64,000 nucleotides of DNA, taken from contig CALXPU010000004.1 in the NCBI GenBank assembly GCA_944390455.1, forward strand, positions 1-64,000, in the 5' to 3' direction. Origin of the DNA: an uncultured Alphaproteobacteria bacterium (GTDB taxonomy: Bacteria; Pseudomonadota; Alphaproteobacteria; RF32; CAG-239). This document shows, one piece after another, positions 45,997-53,953 of the stretch. Both the position numbers and the translations under genes were made by a program. Under the pieces are notes generated by a model. It was not told the origin of the DNA and made no database searches. It worked only from the letters and a program-made list of their open reading frames with translations. Positions within the stretch are counted from its first letter, which is position 1; every line of letters starts with the position of its first letter.

Positions 45997-47325
45997 ATGA
46001 AGTTTAAAGAATTAAAAGCAGATGGCTTGTGCCGTGAATATGATGTTACAATCAGCGCAGCAGATTTTAATGCAGAAGTTGAAAAAAAATTACACTCTAT
46101 TGCTAAAAATGTTAGCATGGCAGGTTTCCGTGCAGGTAAAGTTCCTTTTGCTATGGTACAGAAAAAATATCAAGCAAACGCTATGAGCGAAGCTTTGGAT
46201 GATATGGTACGTGATGGTGTTAATGAACTTTTGAAAGAAAAAGAATTACGCCCTGTATTCACTCCTGATGTAGAATTGAAGAAATTTGAAGAAGGTAAAG
46301 ATATTGAATTCAAAGTTTCTATGGAAATTATGCCTAAAATCGAATTGAAAGATTTCTCTTCTATTAAACTTGAAAAAGTTATGGCTGAAGTTCCAGCTGA
46401 GGAAGTTGAAAAGGCTTTGAATTATATGGCTGAAAGCCGTCGTGATACTATTAAAGTTGAAGAAGATCGCGCTACAGCTAAAGGTGATATTGCCGTTATT
46501 GATTTCGTTGGCTCTATTGATGGTGTTGAGTTCCCTGGAGGTAAAGGTGAAGCATATCCTCTTGAACTTGGTTCTAACTCCTTTATTCCGGGTTATGAAG
46601 ATCAACTTATTGGTAAAAAAGTTGGTGATGTTGTTGATGTTAAAGCAACCTTCCCTGAAAACTATCATGCAAAAGATTTAGCTGGTAAAGAAGCTCTGTT
46701 TGTTACAACTATTAAAGAAATCAGAGAAATCAAAAAAGCTGAAATCAATGATGAATTTGCTAAATCTATGGGTGAAGAAAATTTGGATAAGCTGAAGGAA
46801 ACAGTTAAATCAAAAATCGCTCAAGATTATGAAGCTGCTTCTAAAATGAAATTGAAACGTGCTTTGTTGGATGCTTTAGACAAAGCTTATAAGTTTGATG
46901 TTCCAGCTAAATTGGTTGATATGGAATATGAATCCATTGTTAAACAATATGAAAATGCTAAGAAGAACAATCAACTTGATGAAGAAGAAAAAGCTAAAAA
47001 AGAAGAAGATTTACTCAAAGAATATAAAGAAATTGCTGTTCGCAGAGTTAAATTGGGATTGTTGTTGGCAGAAGTTGGTAACGATGCTAAAGTTGAAGTT
47101 ACTCAAGAAGATATTAACAAAGCTATTATGGGTGAAGCTCAACGTTACCCAATGCAAGCTAAAGCTATCTTTGACTTCTATTTGAAAAATAAAGAAGCTA
47201 TTGAACGCTTACGTACTTCTGTTTATGAAGAAAAAGTTATTGATTATGTTCTTTCTAAAGTTGAAACAAAAGAAAAGAAAGTTTCTGTTGAAGAACTCTA
47301 TAACTTTGATGAAAAAGCTGCTTAA
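45997..47325 (+). CDS. tig: Trigger factor
   Basis: A 442-aa ribosome-bound chaperone. The N-terminal ribosome-binding signature is GFRAGKVPFAMVQKKY. The FKBP-type isomerase domain begins near GDIAVIDFVGSIDGVEF and includes FIPGYEDQLIGKKVGD. A long helical C-terminal domain follows. ATG 45997 follows GGAAGAG; a longer frame starts inside the tRNA trailer and adds an unrelated leader. It sits directly after tRNA-Leu and ends at a strong terminator; clpP, which often follows tig, is absent. Confidence 0.95.
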   Translation: MKFKELKADGLCREYDVTISAADFNAEVEKKLHSIAKNVSMAGFRAGKVPFAMVQKKYQANAMSEALDDMVRDGVNELLKEKELRPVFTPDVELKKFEEGKDIEFKVSMEIMPKIELKDFSSIKLEKVMAEVPAEEVEKALNYMAESRRDTIKVEEDRATAKGDIAVIDFVGSIDGVEFPGGKGEAYPLELGSNSFIPGYEDQLIGKKVGDVVDVKATFPENYHAKDLAGKEALFVTTIKEIREIKKAEINDEFAKSMGEENLDKLKETVKSKIAQDYEAASKMKLKRALLDALDKAYKFDVPAKLVDMEYESIVKQYENAKKNNQLDEEEKAKKEEDLLKEYKEIAVRRVKLGLLLAEVGNDAKVEVTQEDINKAIMGEAQRYPMQAKAIFDFYLKNKEAIERLRTSVYEEKVIDYVLSKVETKEKKVSVEELYNFDEKAA

Positions 47326-47350
47326 TGAGTATACTTTCACTCTAGAAAGT

Positions 47351-47382
47351 GTAAGCCCTTGCTATTGCAGGGGCTTTTTTTA
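47351..47382 (+). terminator. Terminator after tig
   Basis: AGCCCTTGC and GCAGGGGCT (47354-47362, 47367-47375) then seven T. Confidence 0.85.
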
Positions 47383-47845
47383 TTAATAACCTCACCCAAA
47401 ACGAGTTTGCTAGAAGATGAATACTACGATGTTATTGGATCAACATCGTTCCACGCAAATGTGCATGATCAAAACGAAGATTTATGGATGATTTAGCCAT
47501 TGATTTATTGAAGATATCTCTTCTTCAACGCATCTAAAAACTTTTTTTGCGATTTATTTGAATTTCACCTTGTTTTCTATATTTTCTATCAAATCCTTTT
47601 TCTTCAAAATAAATTGCTATAAACGACTATATTTGATTAACACGAAAAATTTAATCTCTCCCTGTTTCTCTATACAAATATACACATCTAATTCACTTTT
47701 TTATTTTATCGTATTTAACAAAATTTTTCAGTCATAAACTTTCTTCACTCTGCAATATAACGTCCTTTTATTTTTGTCTAATTAACTATTGCATCCTTTA
47801 TATTTTTGTGATATCTGTAAAAGGTAAATTTTAAATTATTTAGTT
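47383..47845. other. Gap with a possible gene fragment, otherwise AT-rich
   Basis: Between 47390 and 47496 the plus strand stays open and reads like protein (LLEDEYYDVIGSTSFHANV, then HDQNEDLW) before a stop. There is no start codon or RBS and I do not recognise it. The rest (47500-47845) is AT-rich with no gene seen. Confidence 0.3.
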
Positions 47846-48424
47846 ATGAAAAAGTTATGTATTTTTGTTGCATGTATCACAGCGTTATGTTCTTGTGAAC
47901 CAATATTTAACGGTAGTAATGAAATCGCTTCCAGTAATACAGATAAAACCACTCAAAAGGACATACAGAGTAGCACAAGCATATCTCGACAAGATTTCAG
48001 TATTTCCAACATTGTGAACAGTGACACAGTTGTTGCAGCAATGCTCGTACAAGGCCGTAATTCAGGTTCTTCTCCGAGTGTTGCTTATGTACTTCTTGCC
48101 AGCGGTAGAGTATTGTGTTTTGACAAAGCTGTTACTTCTGCACCATTTACGCTAAAAGAAGCCAAAATCCTTTTGGAGGCACAAACACCGAATAATCGTG
48201 CTTATAAACATTTATCTTCCCACAAAGGTTCTGTTGTTGAGACATTGATTGCTCATGGACGTAATTCTTCTGCTTCTCCAAGTGTCGCTTATGTTCTCTA
48301 TTCAAATGGTCGTGTAGTGTGCTTTAGCAAAGCTGCTATTACAAAGCCATTTACTCTTGAAGAAGCTAAAATCCTCTTAAAGGCTAAGTCTCAAGGTAAA
48401 TTAGTCTATAATAGCGCTGATTAA
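47846..48424 (+). CDS. Lipoprotein with two copies of an unknown ~52-aa domain
   Basis: A 192-aa lipoprotein. The lipobox is LCSC, making Cys17 the lipidated residue. A Ser/Thr-rich linker follows. Two near-copies of a 52-aa unit lie at 62-113 and 130-182, with cores RNSGSSPSVAYVLLASGRVL and RNSSASPSVAYVLYSNGRVV. Each is followed by CF and by FTLxEAKILL. I do not know this family. A related single unit occurs in the product of 48850. No Shine-Dalgarno sequence precedes the start, unlike most genes in the window, which points to recent acquisition, possibly from Bacteroidota. Confidence 0.75.
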   Translation: MKKLCIFVACITALCSCEPIFNGSNEIASSNTDKTTQKDIQSSTSISRQDFSISNIVNSDTVVAAMLVQGRNSGSSPSVAYVLLASGRVLCFDKAVTSAPFTLKEAKILLEAQTPNNRAYKHLSSHKGSVVETLIAHGRNSSASPSVAYVLYSNGRVVCFSKAAITKPFTLEEAKILLKAKSQGKLVYNSAD

Positions 48425-48441
48425 TGTTTTATCCTCTTTAT

Positions 48442-48472
48442 TTCGACGGTTCTTTTTAACCGTCGTTTTATT
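48442..48472 (+). terminator. Terminator after the lipoprotein gene
   Basis: CGACGGTT (48444-48451) and AACCGTCG (48458-48465), then TTTTATTT. Confidence 0.85.
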
Positions 48473-48488
48473 TGAGATAATTCTTTTG

Positions 48489-48517
48489 TTGACAAAGGAT
48501 TTTTTCTGCTTTATATG
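48489..48517 (+). promoter_or_regulatory. Sigma70-like promoter of the 47-aa gene
   Basis: TTGACA (48489-48494), 17 bases, TATATG (48512-48517), 46 bases before ATG 48564. Confidence 0.5.
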
Positions 48518-48563
48518 CTTTTCGTTTTTTTAATTATTTTGTTTTTTCTAAATTAATACTATT

Positions 48564-48707
48564 ATGAGTAAAAGTGAAATGATGATTGTCGGAAAAATCA
48601 TTCTGGCATTTTCGGTGTTTTTTATTATCGTTATTTTGGCTATTCTTTGCGTGCGTTGTATGTACAACACACCTCTCCCGTATAATTACGGTTATCATTT
48701 ATGGTGA
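48564..48707 (+). CDS. 47-aa single-span membrane peptide
   Basis: A short frame reading MSKSEMMIVGKIILAFSVFF onward. Residues about 8-32 form one hydrophobic transmembrane helix, followed by a polar Cys/Tyr-rich end (RCMYNTPLPYNYGY). It sits between a consensus -35 box and a strong terminator, which supports it as a gene, but it has no Shine-Dalgarno sequence. Both neighbours share that lack. Function unknown. Confidence 0.5.
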   Translation: MSKSEMMIVGKIILAFSVFFIIVILAILCVRCMYNTPLPYNYGYHLW

Positions 48708-48724
48708 AAAACGATATACTTCGC

Positions 48725-48764
48725 AAAAGACTGTTTGAAAAACTCAAACAGTCTTTTGTTTTTG
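48725..48764 (+). terminator. Strong terminator after the 47-aa gene
   Basis: AAAAGACTGTTTGA (48725-48738) and TCAAACAGTCTTTT (48744-48757), a 14-bp perfect stem with 5-nt loop, then GTTTTT. Confidence 0.9.
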
Positions 48765-48779
48765 TAAAAACTTTTAAAT

Positions 48780-48808
48780 TTGACAAATATCCTTTTATTT
48801 TTTATGAT
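48780..48808 (+). promoter_or_regulatory. Near-consensus sigma70 promoter
   Basis: TTGACA (48780-48785), 17 bases, TATGAT (48803-48808), 41 bases before ATG 48850. Confidence 0.75.
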
Positions 48809-48849
48809 TGCATTAGTTTAATATTATTTTTCACTTAAATTTTACAATT

Positions 48850-49404
48850 ATGGATAAGGATAAGATTAAAGATTTTTTTGAATCGTTCATAGGTACATGT
48901 CGTATAGTTATCCCTGCGCTCATTTTTACGTTTGGGTTTATTTATCTAGATACTAAACTGAAAGAGCAACGAGAGATTGAAAATCCAGGGTATTATATCT
49001 TTGCAGTTAAAGAAAATCATAAATCTGAACGTCTGTTAGATTGGGCGCCCATGGATTCAGTAAAATCCTATTTTGAAGCATCGGCTATTTCTTCTAGTGG
49101 ATATTCCCATTCTCTTTTTTATTGTTTGTTAAAAAGCGGAAATGTGGCTATTTTCTGCCAGAAAGGCATAGATTTTCTTGATATATTACCATATACTCCT
49201 GAAGCAGCTTTTCTTATTTTAGCTACAAAAAATGATTCTACTTTAGTGAGTGTTGAGGATTTTTCTGAACGGGTTAAGCAATCTGTTTTATCTTCAGCTT
49301 CTGAAAAAAAAGAACCTTTGCCTCAGCAAGACGATGAAGATGACGCTGTTGATATAATTAGGACTTATATGCAAACTACCGGAAATGGCAATGTTCCTTT
49401 TTAG
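48850..49404 (+). CDS. Membrane-anchored protein with one copy of the unknown domain
   Basis: A 184-aa protein with one transmembrane segment at about 18-34. Residues 71-128 contain YSHSLFYCLLKSGNVAIF followed by CQKG and TPEAAFLILATKN, matching the repeat unit of the lipoprotein at 47846 (AYVLLASGRVLCF, then FTLKEAKILLEAQ). The C-terminus is acidic. No Shine-Dalgarno sequence is seen before ATG. Function unknown; the shared domain suggests these proteins act together at the envelope. Confidence 0.7.
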   Translation: MDKDKIKDFFESFIGTCRIVIPALIFTFGFIYLDTKLKEQREIENPGYYIFAVKENHKSERLLDWAPMDSVKSYFEASAISSSGYSHSLFYCLLKSGNVAIFCQKGIDFLDILPYTPEAAFLILATKNDSTLVSVEDFSERVKQSVLSSASEKKEPLPQQDDEDDAVDIIRTYMQTTGNGNVPF

Positions 49405-49417
49405 TCTTTTTCGTATG

Positions 49418-49452
49418 TTAAAGCCTGTTCTCTTTCTGAGTGCAGGCTTTTT
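49418..49452 (+). terminator. Terminator after the island
   Basis: AAAGCCTG (49420-49427) and CAGGCTTT (49443-49450), then TTTTG. Confidence 0.8.
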
Positions 49453-49607
49453 TGATAGCTATTTTCATTTTACAGGCAAATATTTTTTATTTCTAAGCAT
49501 TTGTATGTGACAACTTTTTCTAGATCTATAAACTATTTTTTAGTTGAAAAAATATCTTGCTTTTGATAGATGTACTCTTAGTTTGTTTTATTTTTCAAGA
49601 GGTTGCT

Positions 49608-50471
49608 ATGCTAAAAGTCGGTATGGATATATTGATGGATTCATTGTATGAAACATTGGCATTGTTTCCCTACCTATTTCTGACATATTTAGCATTAGAG
49701 TTTTTGGAACACAAAATGTCCAAAAGAACTCTGGCATACATCAAAAAATCCGGAAAATACGGACCATTTATCGGGGGAATCCTTGGGCTTATTCCTCAAT
49801 GCGGTTTTTCCGTTGCAGCGGCTAATTTATACACTACCGGAATTATTACTTTAGGCGCTTTGCTCGCTATATTTCTTTCTACATCCGATGAGATGTTACC
49901 TATTCTAATCTCTGGCGGAGTTAGCATGTCGCTTATTTCTCAAATACTCTGCATTAAGGTCTTTTTTGCTATTGTCTGCGGTATTATGATTGATTTATTT
50001 TTACCGCAGAAATTCATTCGGCACAAACGTGAACCAGAAATTGAAGCCTTTTGTAAACGTGAGAAATGTCAGTGCGATGACAAAGATAATATCTGGCATT
50101 CAGCCTTTAAGCATACCGAAAAAATCAGCTTGTTTATCTTTTTCTTCTCTCTGATTATTAATGCTGTTTTTGTATTATGGGGAAGAGAAACTATTCACGA
50201 TATATTGATTGGTGCTCCGATTTTTAGCAAATTTATTGCTGCCGGTGTAGGACTTATTCCTAGCTGCGCTCCTTCTGTTTTATTATCGCAGCTTTATGTT
50301 GATAATGCAATTTCTCTGGGAACTATGCTTGCAGGTACCCTTAGCAATGCCGGCTTAGGTTATTTCGTTCTTTATCGGGTTAATCCGAATAAAATTGAGA
50401 ATTTCCGCATTCTTATCCTTTTATACGGATTAGGCGTTGGATGCGGCATTATCTCAGAAATCTTATTTTAA
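49608..50471 (+). CDS. Putative manganese/arsenic-type permease (ArsP_2-like)
   Basis: A 287-aa polytopic membrane protein with about eight to ten hydrophobic segments in two related halves. Each half has a GLIPxCxxS motif: LGLIPQCGFSVAAANLY and GLIPSCAPSVLLSQLY. This pattern belongs to a family annotated as putative manganese transporter or arsenic efflux. A cytoplasmic loop has several cysteines (FCKREKCQCDD), possibly metal-binding. ATG 49608 follows AAGAGG. Its stop abuts the stop of nfo on the other strand. Confidence 0.75.
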   Translation: MLKVGMDILMDSLYETLALFPYLFLTYLALEFLEHKMSKRTLAYIKKSGKYGPFIGGILGLIPQCGFSVAAANLYTTGIITLGALLAIFLSTSDEMLPILISGGVSMSLISQILCIKVFFAIVCGIMIDLFLPQKFIRHKREPEIEAFCKREKCQCDDKDNIWHSAFKHTEKISLFIFFFSLIINAVFVLWGRETIHDILIGAPIFSKFIAAGVGLIPSCAPSVLLSQLYVDNAISLGTMLAGTLSNAGLGYFVLYRVNPNKIENFRILILLYGLGVGCGIISEILF

Positions 50472-51311
50472 TCATTCTTGATAATGCTTACGCAACAGCT
50501 CTATTTCTTTTGCATATCCGTCTAATTCATTTGGAGTTTCTAAATTGATAGGTATTCCTTTTAAGGCCGGATGGTTTACAAAACGAATTATAGCATCCTC
50601 TCCTAAACTTCCTTTACCTAAGCACTCATGACGATCCTTATGAGAATTAAACTCGGTCATACTGTCGTTTAAGTGAATTGCTTGTAGACGATTTAATCCA
50701 ATTATCTTGTCAAATTCTTCCAACACTTCATCTAAACGGTTAACTATATCATAGCCGGCGGAATAAACGTGACATGTGTCTAAACATACCCCCAACTTTT
50801 CCGGCGCATTGATTTTTGCTTTGGCAATAATCTCTGCAAGCTCCTCAAAGCGAGAGCCGACTTCACTCCCTTTGCCGGACATTGTTTCTAGCAACACCGT
50901 CGTATTTTTTGCCTCAGGCATAACTGCATCCAATATTTCCACTATTTGAGGAATCGCAATTTCTAATCCCTGCCCGACATGTGATCCAGGATGAAAATTA
51001 TATAAATTTCCGGGGATATTTTCCATCCGCCTTAAATCATCGGCAAATACATTTTGCGCAAATTCTCTGGTTGATGCATCTTTTGAGCATGGATTTAATG
51101 TATATGGTGCATGGGCTAAAATTTTCCCAAACTTGTTCTCAGATGCGATTTTTTTGTATTCTGCTATATCTTCTGACTTTATGTCTTTTGCCGCACCACC
51201 ACGGGGATTACGTAAAAAGAATTGAAAAGTATTCGCTTTTAATTTTACCGCAGTTTTCCCCATAGCGGCAAAACCGCCTGCTGATGATAAATGGCATCCG
51301 AGATATAACAT
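50472..51311 (-). CDS. nfo: Endonuclease IV (deoxyribonuclease IV)
   Basis: A 279-aa base-excision-repair enzyme that cleaves at abasic sites. The TIM-barrel zinc ligands are seen in [84 protein letters not shown] and [10 protein letters not shown]. Length is normal. It is convergent with the permease with no bases between the stop codons. Confidence 0.96.
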   Translation of the reverse strand: MLYLGCHLSSAGGFAAMGKTAVKLKANTFQFFLRNPRGGAAKDIKSEDIAEYKKIASENKFGKILAHAPYTLNPCSKDASTREFAQNVFADDLRRMENIPGNLYNFHPGSHVGQGLEIAIPQIVEILDAVMPEAKNTTVLLETMSGKGSEVGSRFEELAEIIAKAKINAPEKLGVCLDTCHVYSAGYDIVNRLDEVLEEFDKIIGLNRLQAIHLNDSMTEFNSHKDRHECLGKGSLGEDAIIRFVNHPALKGIPINLETPNELDGYAKEIELLRKHYQE

Positions 51312-51445
51312 TTTTCCCTCTTCTTTTTAATTAATTCTCTTTATTGCTATATCTTTTTACTTTTATCGTCAATTTTTTTTGTGAACATATCAAAAAAAGC
51401 TTGTAATCTTATTTTTTTTTGTGTAGATATATTGTCGTTGAATAT

Positions 51446-51522
51446 CGGAACGTAGTTCAGCCTGGTAGAACGCTGCGTTCGGGTCGCAGAGGTCAGTGGT
51501 TCGAATCCACCCGTTCCGACCA
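51446..51522 (+). tRNA. tRNA-Pro (anticodon CGG)
   Basis: Acceptor CGGAACG/CGTTCCG, anticodon arm CTGCG TTCGGGT CGCAG giving anticodon CGG, T-loop TTCGAAT, encoded CCA at 51520-51522. Confidence 0.95.
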
Positions 51523-51528
51523 TCTATT

Positions 51529-51552
51529 GCCACTCTTGGAGTGGCTTTTTTT
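51529..51552 (+). terminator. Terminator after tRNA-Pro
   Basis: GCCACTC (51529-51535) and GAGTGGC (51539-51545), then seven T. Confidence 0.85.
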
Positions 51553-51775
51553 ATACATCCTTTGCGCTTAAATACCATTTTTCGTTACTCATTAAATTTT
51601 GAGCGATTTTATAAAAGTAAATCAAATAAATCTGCCGATTAGATAAAATGATAAACTTCTTTAGAACTTTGCGTGTTTGTTATGTTGTTGTGCGCCTAAA
51701 AATTTACTTTCTACACGCTTTACTGTTTCTATCCGATAAATTCATGCAGATAAATTTCATCTCTTCTATAAACGA

Positions 51776-51811
51776 AAAACCCCGCTTGATTACTGCGGGG
51801 TTTTGTTTTTC
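51776..51811 (-). terminator. Terminator of the ffh-rplS operon
   Basis: AAAACCCCGC and GCGGGGTTTT (51776-51785, 51795-51804). It lies just after the rplS stop on the minus strand, with T5 on that side. Confidence 0.8.
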
Positions 51812-51825
51812 CTATGAGCTATGCC

Positions 51826-52209
51826 CTAGTCTGCATTCTTTTTGGTTTGTGCAGACAAATCGTCTGCAATACGTGCAGAACGACCACGCAATGCGCGCAA
51901 GAAGTACAATTTAGCTCTTCTTACTTTACCTACACGGGTAACTTCAATTTTGGCTACGTTTGGAGAGTACAACGGGAATACACGTTCTACACCTTCACCA
52001 AATGAAATCTTACGAACCGTAAATGATGAATTTAAGCCATCATTCTTACGGGCAATGCATACACCTTCGTAAATTTGGATACGTTCACGATCGCCTTCTT
52101 TTACTTTGGTGTGAACTTTAAGGGTATCACCAGCTTTGAAATCAGGAATGTTTTTTCCTTCAGTCAATTTGGCTACTTGCTCTTGTTCAATATTCTCTAA
52201 AATATTCAT
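51826..52209 (-). CDS. rplS: 50S ribosomal protein L19
   Basis: A 127-aa ribosomal protein. Motifs: [60 protein letters not shown] and [19 protein letters not shown] 52209 follows AAAAAGG; an in-frame start at 52248 would add a basic leader. Last gene of the ffh-rpsP-rimM-trmD-rplS operon, 39 bases after trmD. Confidence 0.96.
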   Translation of the reverse strand: MNILENIEQEQVAKLTEGKNIPDFKAGDTLKVHTKVKEGDRERIQIYEGVCIARKNDGLNSSFTVRKISFGEGVERVFPLYSPNVAKIEVTRVGKVRRAKLYFLRALRGRSARIADDLSAQTKKNAD

Positions 52210-52248
52210 CAGTTTTACCTTTTTATAAAATTTTTTAACTTTATACAC

Positions 52249-52941
52249 CTAACTATTTTTAGAATCAAGATATTTCTTAAATAGGTCAGGCCGTTTAGCT
52301 TTCGTTGCGATTTCGGCTTGTTCTCTTCGCCATGCTTCAATCTTTTGATGATGACCTGATAGCAATATCTCGGGAACTTTCCGCCCTTTCCATTCTATTG
52401 GTCGGGTATATTGCGGATACTCCAATAAATTACTTTCAAAGCTCTCATCTTCTATTGATGCTTCATTTCCTAATACGCCGGGCAATAATCTTATCACTGA
52501 GTCTAACATTATTTGCGCCGCCTGTTCGCCTCCGGTCAAAATGTAATCGCCGATACTTACTTCTTCCACATTATATTCTTCAATGATACGCTCGTCTATA
52601 CCTTCAAATCTTCCGCATATTATCGTTATGTTCTCTTCTTTTGAAAGTTCATGACTTAATTTTTGTGTCAGAGTTTTTCCTCGCGGGCTCATATATATAA
52701 TGCGACCTCCTTGGTAGTTGGCTTCAATCGCTTTTCCCAATATATCCGCACGCATTATCATGCCGGCACCTCCGCCACAGGGGGTATCATCGACCGATTT
52801 GTGTTTATCTTCAGCATAATCGCGAATGTTTATGGCTTTAATCTGCCACTTCTTTTCTTCCAACGCTTTTCCTGTCAACGAATATCCCAAAAATCCGGGA
52901 AATATTTCAGGAAATACTGTCAGAACTTTTACGCTTAGCAT
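52249..52941 (-). CDS. trmD: tRNA (guanine-37-N1)-methyltransferase
   Basis: A 230-aa SPOUT-class enzyme that methylates G37 next to the anticodon. Motifs: VLTVFPEIFPGFLGYSLTGKA, DTPCGGGAGMIM, YMSPRGKTL, ICGRFEGIDERI and SIGDYILTGGE. Overlaps rimM by seven bases, in the classical order. Confidence 0.96.
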   Translation of the reverse strand: MLSVKVLTVFPEIFPGFLGYSLTGKALEEKKWQIKAINIRDYAEDKHKSVDDTPCGGGAGMIMRADILGKAIEANYQGGRIIYMSPRGKTLTQKLSHELSKEENITIICGRFEGIDERIIEEYNVEEVSIGDYILTGGEQAAQIMLDSVIRLLPGVLGNEASIEDESFESNLLEYPQYTRPIEWKGRKVPEILLSGHHQKIEAWRREQAEIATKAKRPDLFKKYLDSKNS

Positions 52942-53471
52942 TCTTTAGAATCCTCTTCGTCTTCTATGAACACCATACCGGTTGACGCAACAATAATATA
53001 GCCTTCATCCAGATTTATTTCCGGTACATAACCTTTATTAAAAGGCAACATCTCTGAACGACCACTTTTTAGCTTTATTTCCAATATATCACCGGCTCCG
53101 AAATTATAAAATCCCGTTACCTTAGCAACTTCTTTCTTTTCGGTATCAAGTACTTTCAATCCGACTAAATCGGTTTCATAATACTCTTCTTCCGCTTTGA
53201 TTTCCGGAAGAACGCCTCTTGGAGCATAAAGTTCCGTTCCAATCAGAGTTTCAGCCATCGTTCGGTCTTCAACTCCTAAGATTTTGACACGAAGCAAATC
53301 TTTTGAATGACCGGTAACCTTTAAGTTGAAATGCTTTGCAGCAGTCTTGTCTTCTAACGCGCCATAACTTGCGATGTCTTTATCTACAACCGTATAGCTT
53401 TTGACTTTAACCTCACCTTTTATGCCGTGTACGCCGACTATTTTGCCTAAACAAACGCGTTTTTCACTCAT
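52935..53471 (-). CDS. rimM: 16S rRNA processing factor RimM
   Basis: A 178-aa 30S-maturation factor. N-terminal RimM domain begins VCLGKIVGVHGIKGEVKVKS; a PRC-barrel follows with YYETDLVGLKVLD and ILEIKLKSGRSEMLPF. It binds ribosomal protein S19 and lies between rpsP and trmD as in most bacteria. Confidence 0.94.
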   Translation of the reverse strand: MSEKRVCLGKIVGVHGIKGEVKVKSYTVVDKDIASYGALEDKTAAKHFNLKVTGHSKDLLRVKILGVEDRTMAETLIGTELYAPRGVLPEIKAEEEYYETDLVGLKVLDTEKKEVAKVTGFYNFGAGDILEIKLKSGRSEMLPFNKGYVPEINLDEGYIIVASTGMVFIEDEEDSKEC

Positions 53472-53519
53472 CTGATTACCTATCGCAACATATTCTTATT
53501 TTTTCAAAAGAAACTCAGA

Positions 53520-53912
53520 TTAAGCTTCTGCAGATGCTTCTTCAGCTGCTGCGGCTGCTGCTTCTGCAGCGGCTTTTGCTTTTTCTTCTTTTTCTTTAAT
53601 TCTCTCTAAAGCTTTAGCTTTTGGAGCAGATTTCTTTGGCTGATTGTGAATTTTCGGTGCTTCACAAATTCCTAAATTTGCAAATAATTTTTGCAATCTT
53701 TCTGTTGGTTGTGCACCTTTAGCAAGCCAAGATTTTACTTTTTCAATATCAAGAACTAATCTGTCTTGATGATCTTGCGGCAATAATGGATTGTAAGAAC
53801 CCAATTTTTCAATAAATCTACCGTCACGAGGAGCTCTTTGATCGGCAGCTACTACGCGATAGTATGGGTGCTTCTTTGATCCACCGCGAGAAAGTCTAAT
53901 ACGAACTGTCAT
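53520..53912 (-). CDS. rpsP: 30S ribosomal protein S16
   Basis: A 130-aa ribosomal protein. MTVRIRLSRGGSKKHPYY and VVAADQRAPRDGRFIEKLG are unmistakable. The C-terminal 45 residues form an Ala/Glu/Lys-rich extension (EKEEKAKAAAEAAAA) that is often seen in alphaproteobacterial S16. Confidence 0.96.
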   Translation of the reverse strand: MTVRIRLSRGGSKKHPYYRVVAADQRAPRDGRFIEKLGSYNPLLPQDHQDRLVLDIEKVKSWLAKGAQPTERLQKLFANLGICEAPKIHNQPKKSAPKAKALERIKEKEEKAKAAAEAAAAAAEEASAEA

Positions 53913-53953
53913 TTTTTTCCTTTCCAGTTATTTATTTGTTTCGTTTCTTCCGC

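Noticed and set aside
47801..47808. TATTTTTG as a Bacteroidota-type -7 box before the lipoprotein gene
   Set aside because: No TTTG at the required distance upstream, so the match may be chance in AT-rich DNA.
49789..49800. A further GGGCTTAT, as in the NAD-leader loop
   Set aside because: It lies inside the permease coding sequence (GLIPQC) and no stem of the right kind surrounds it.
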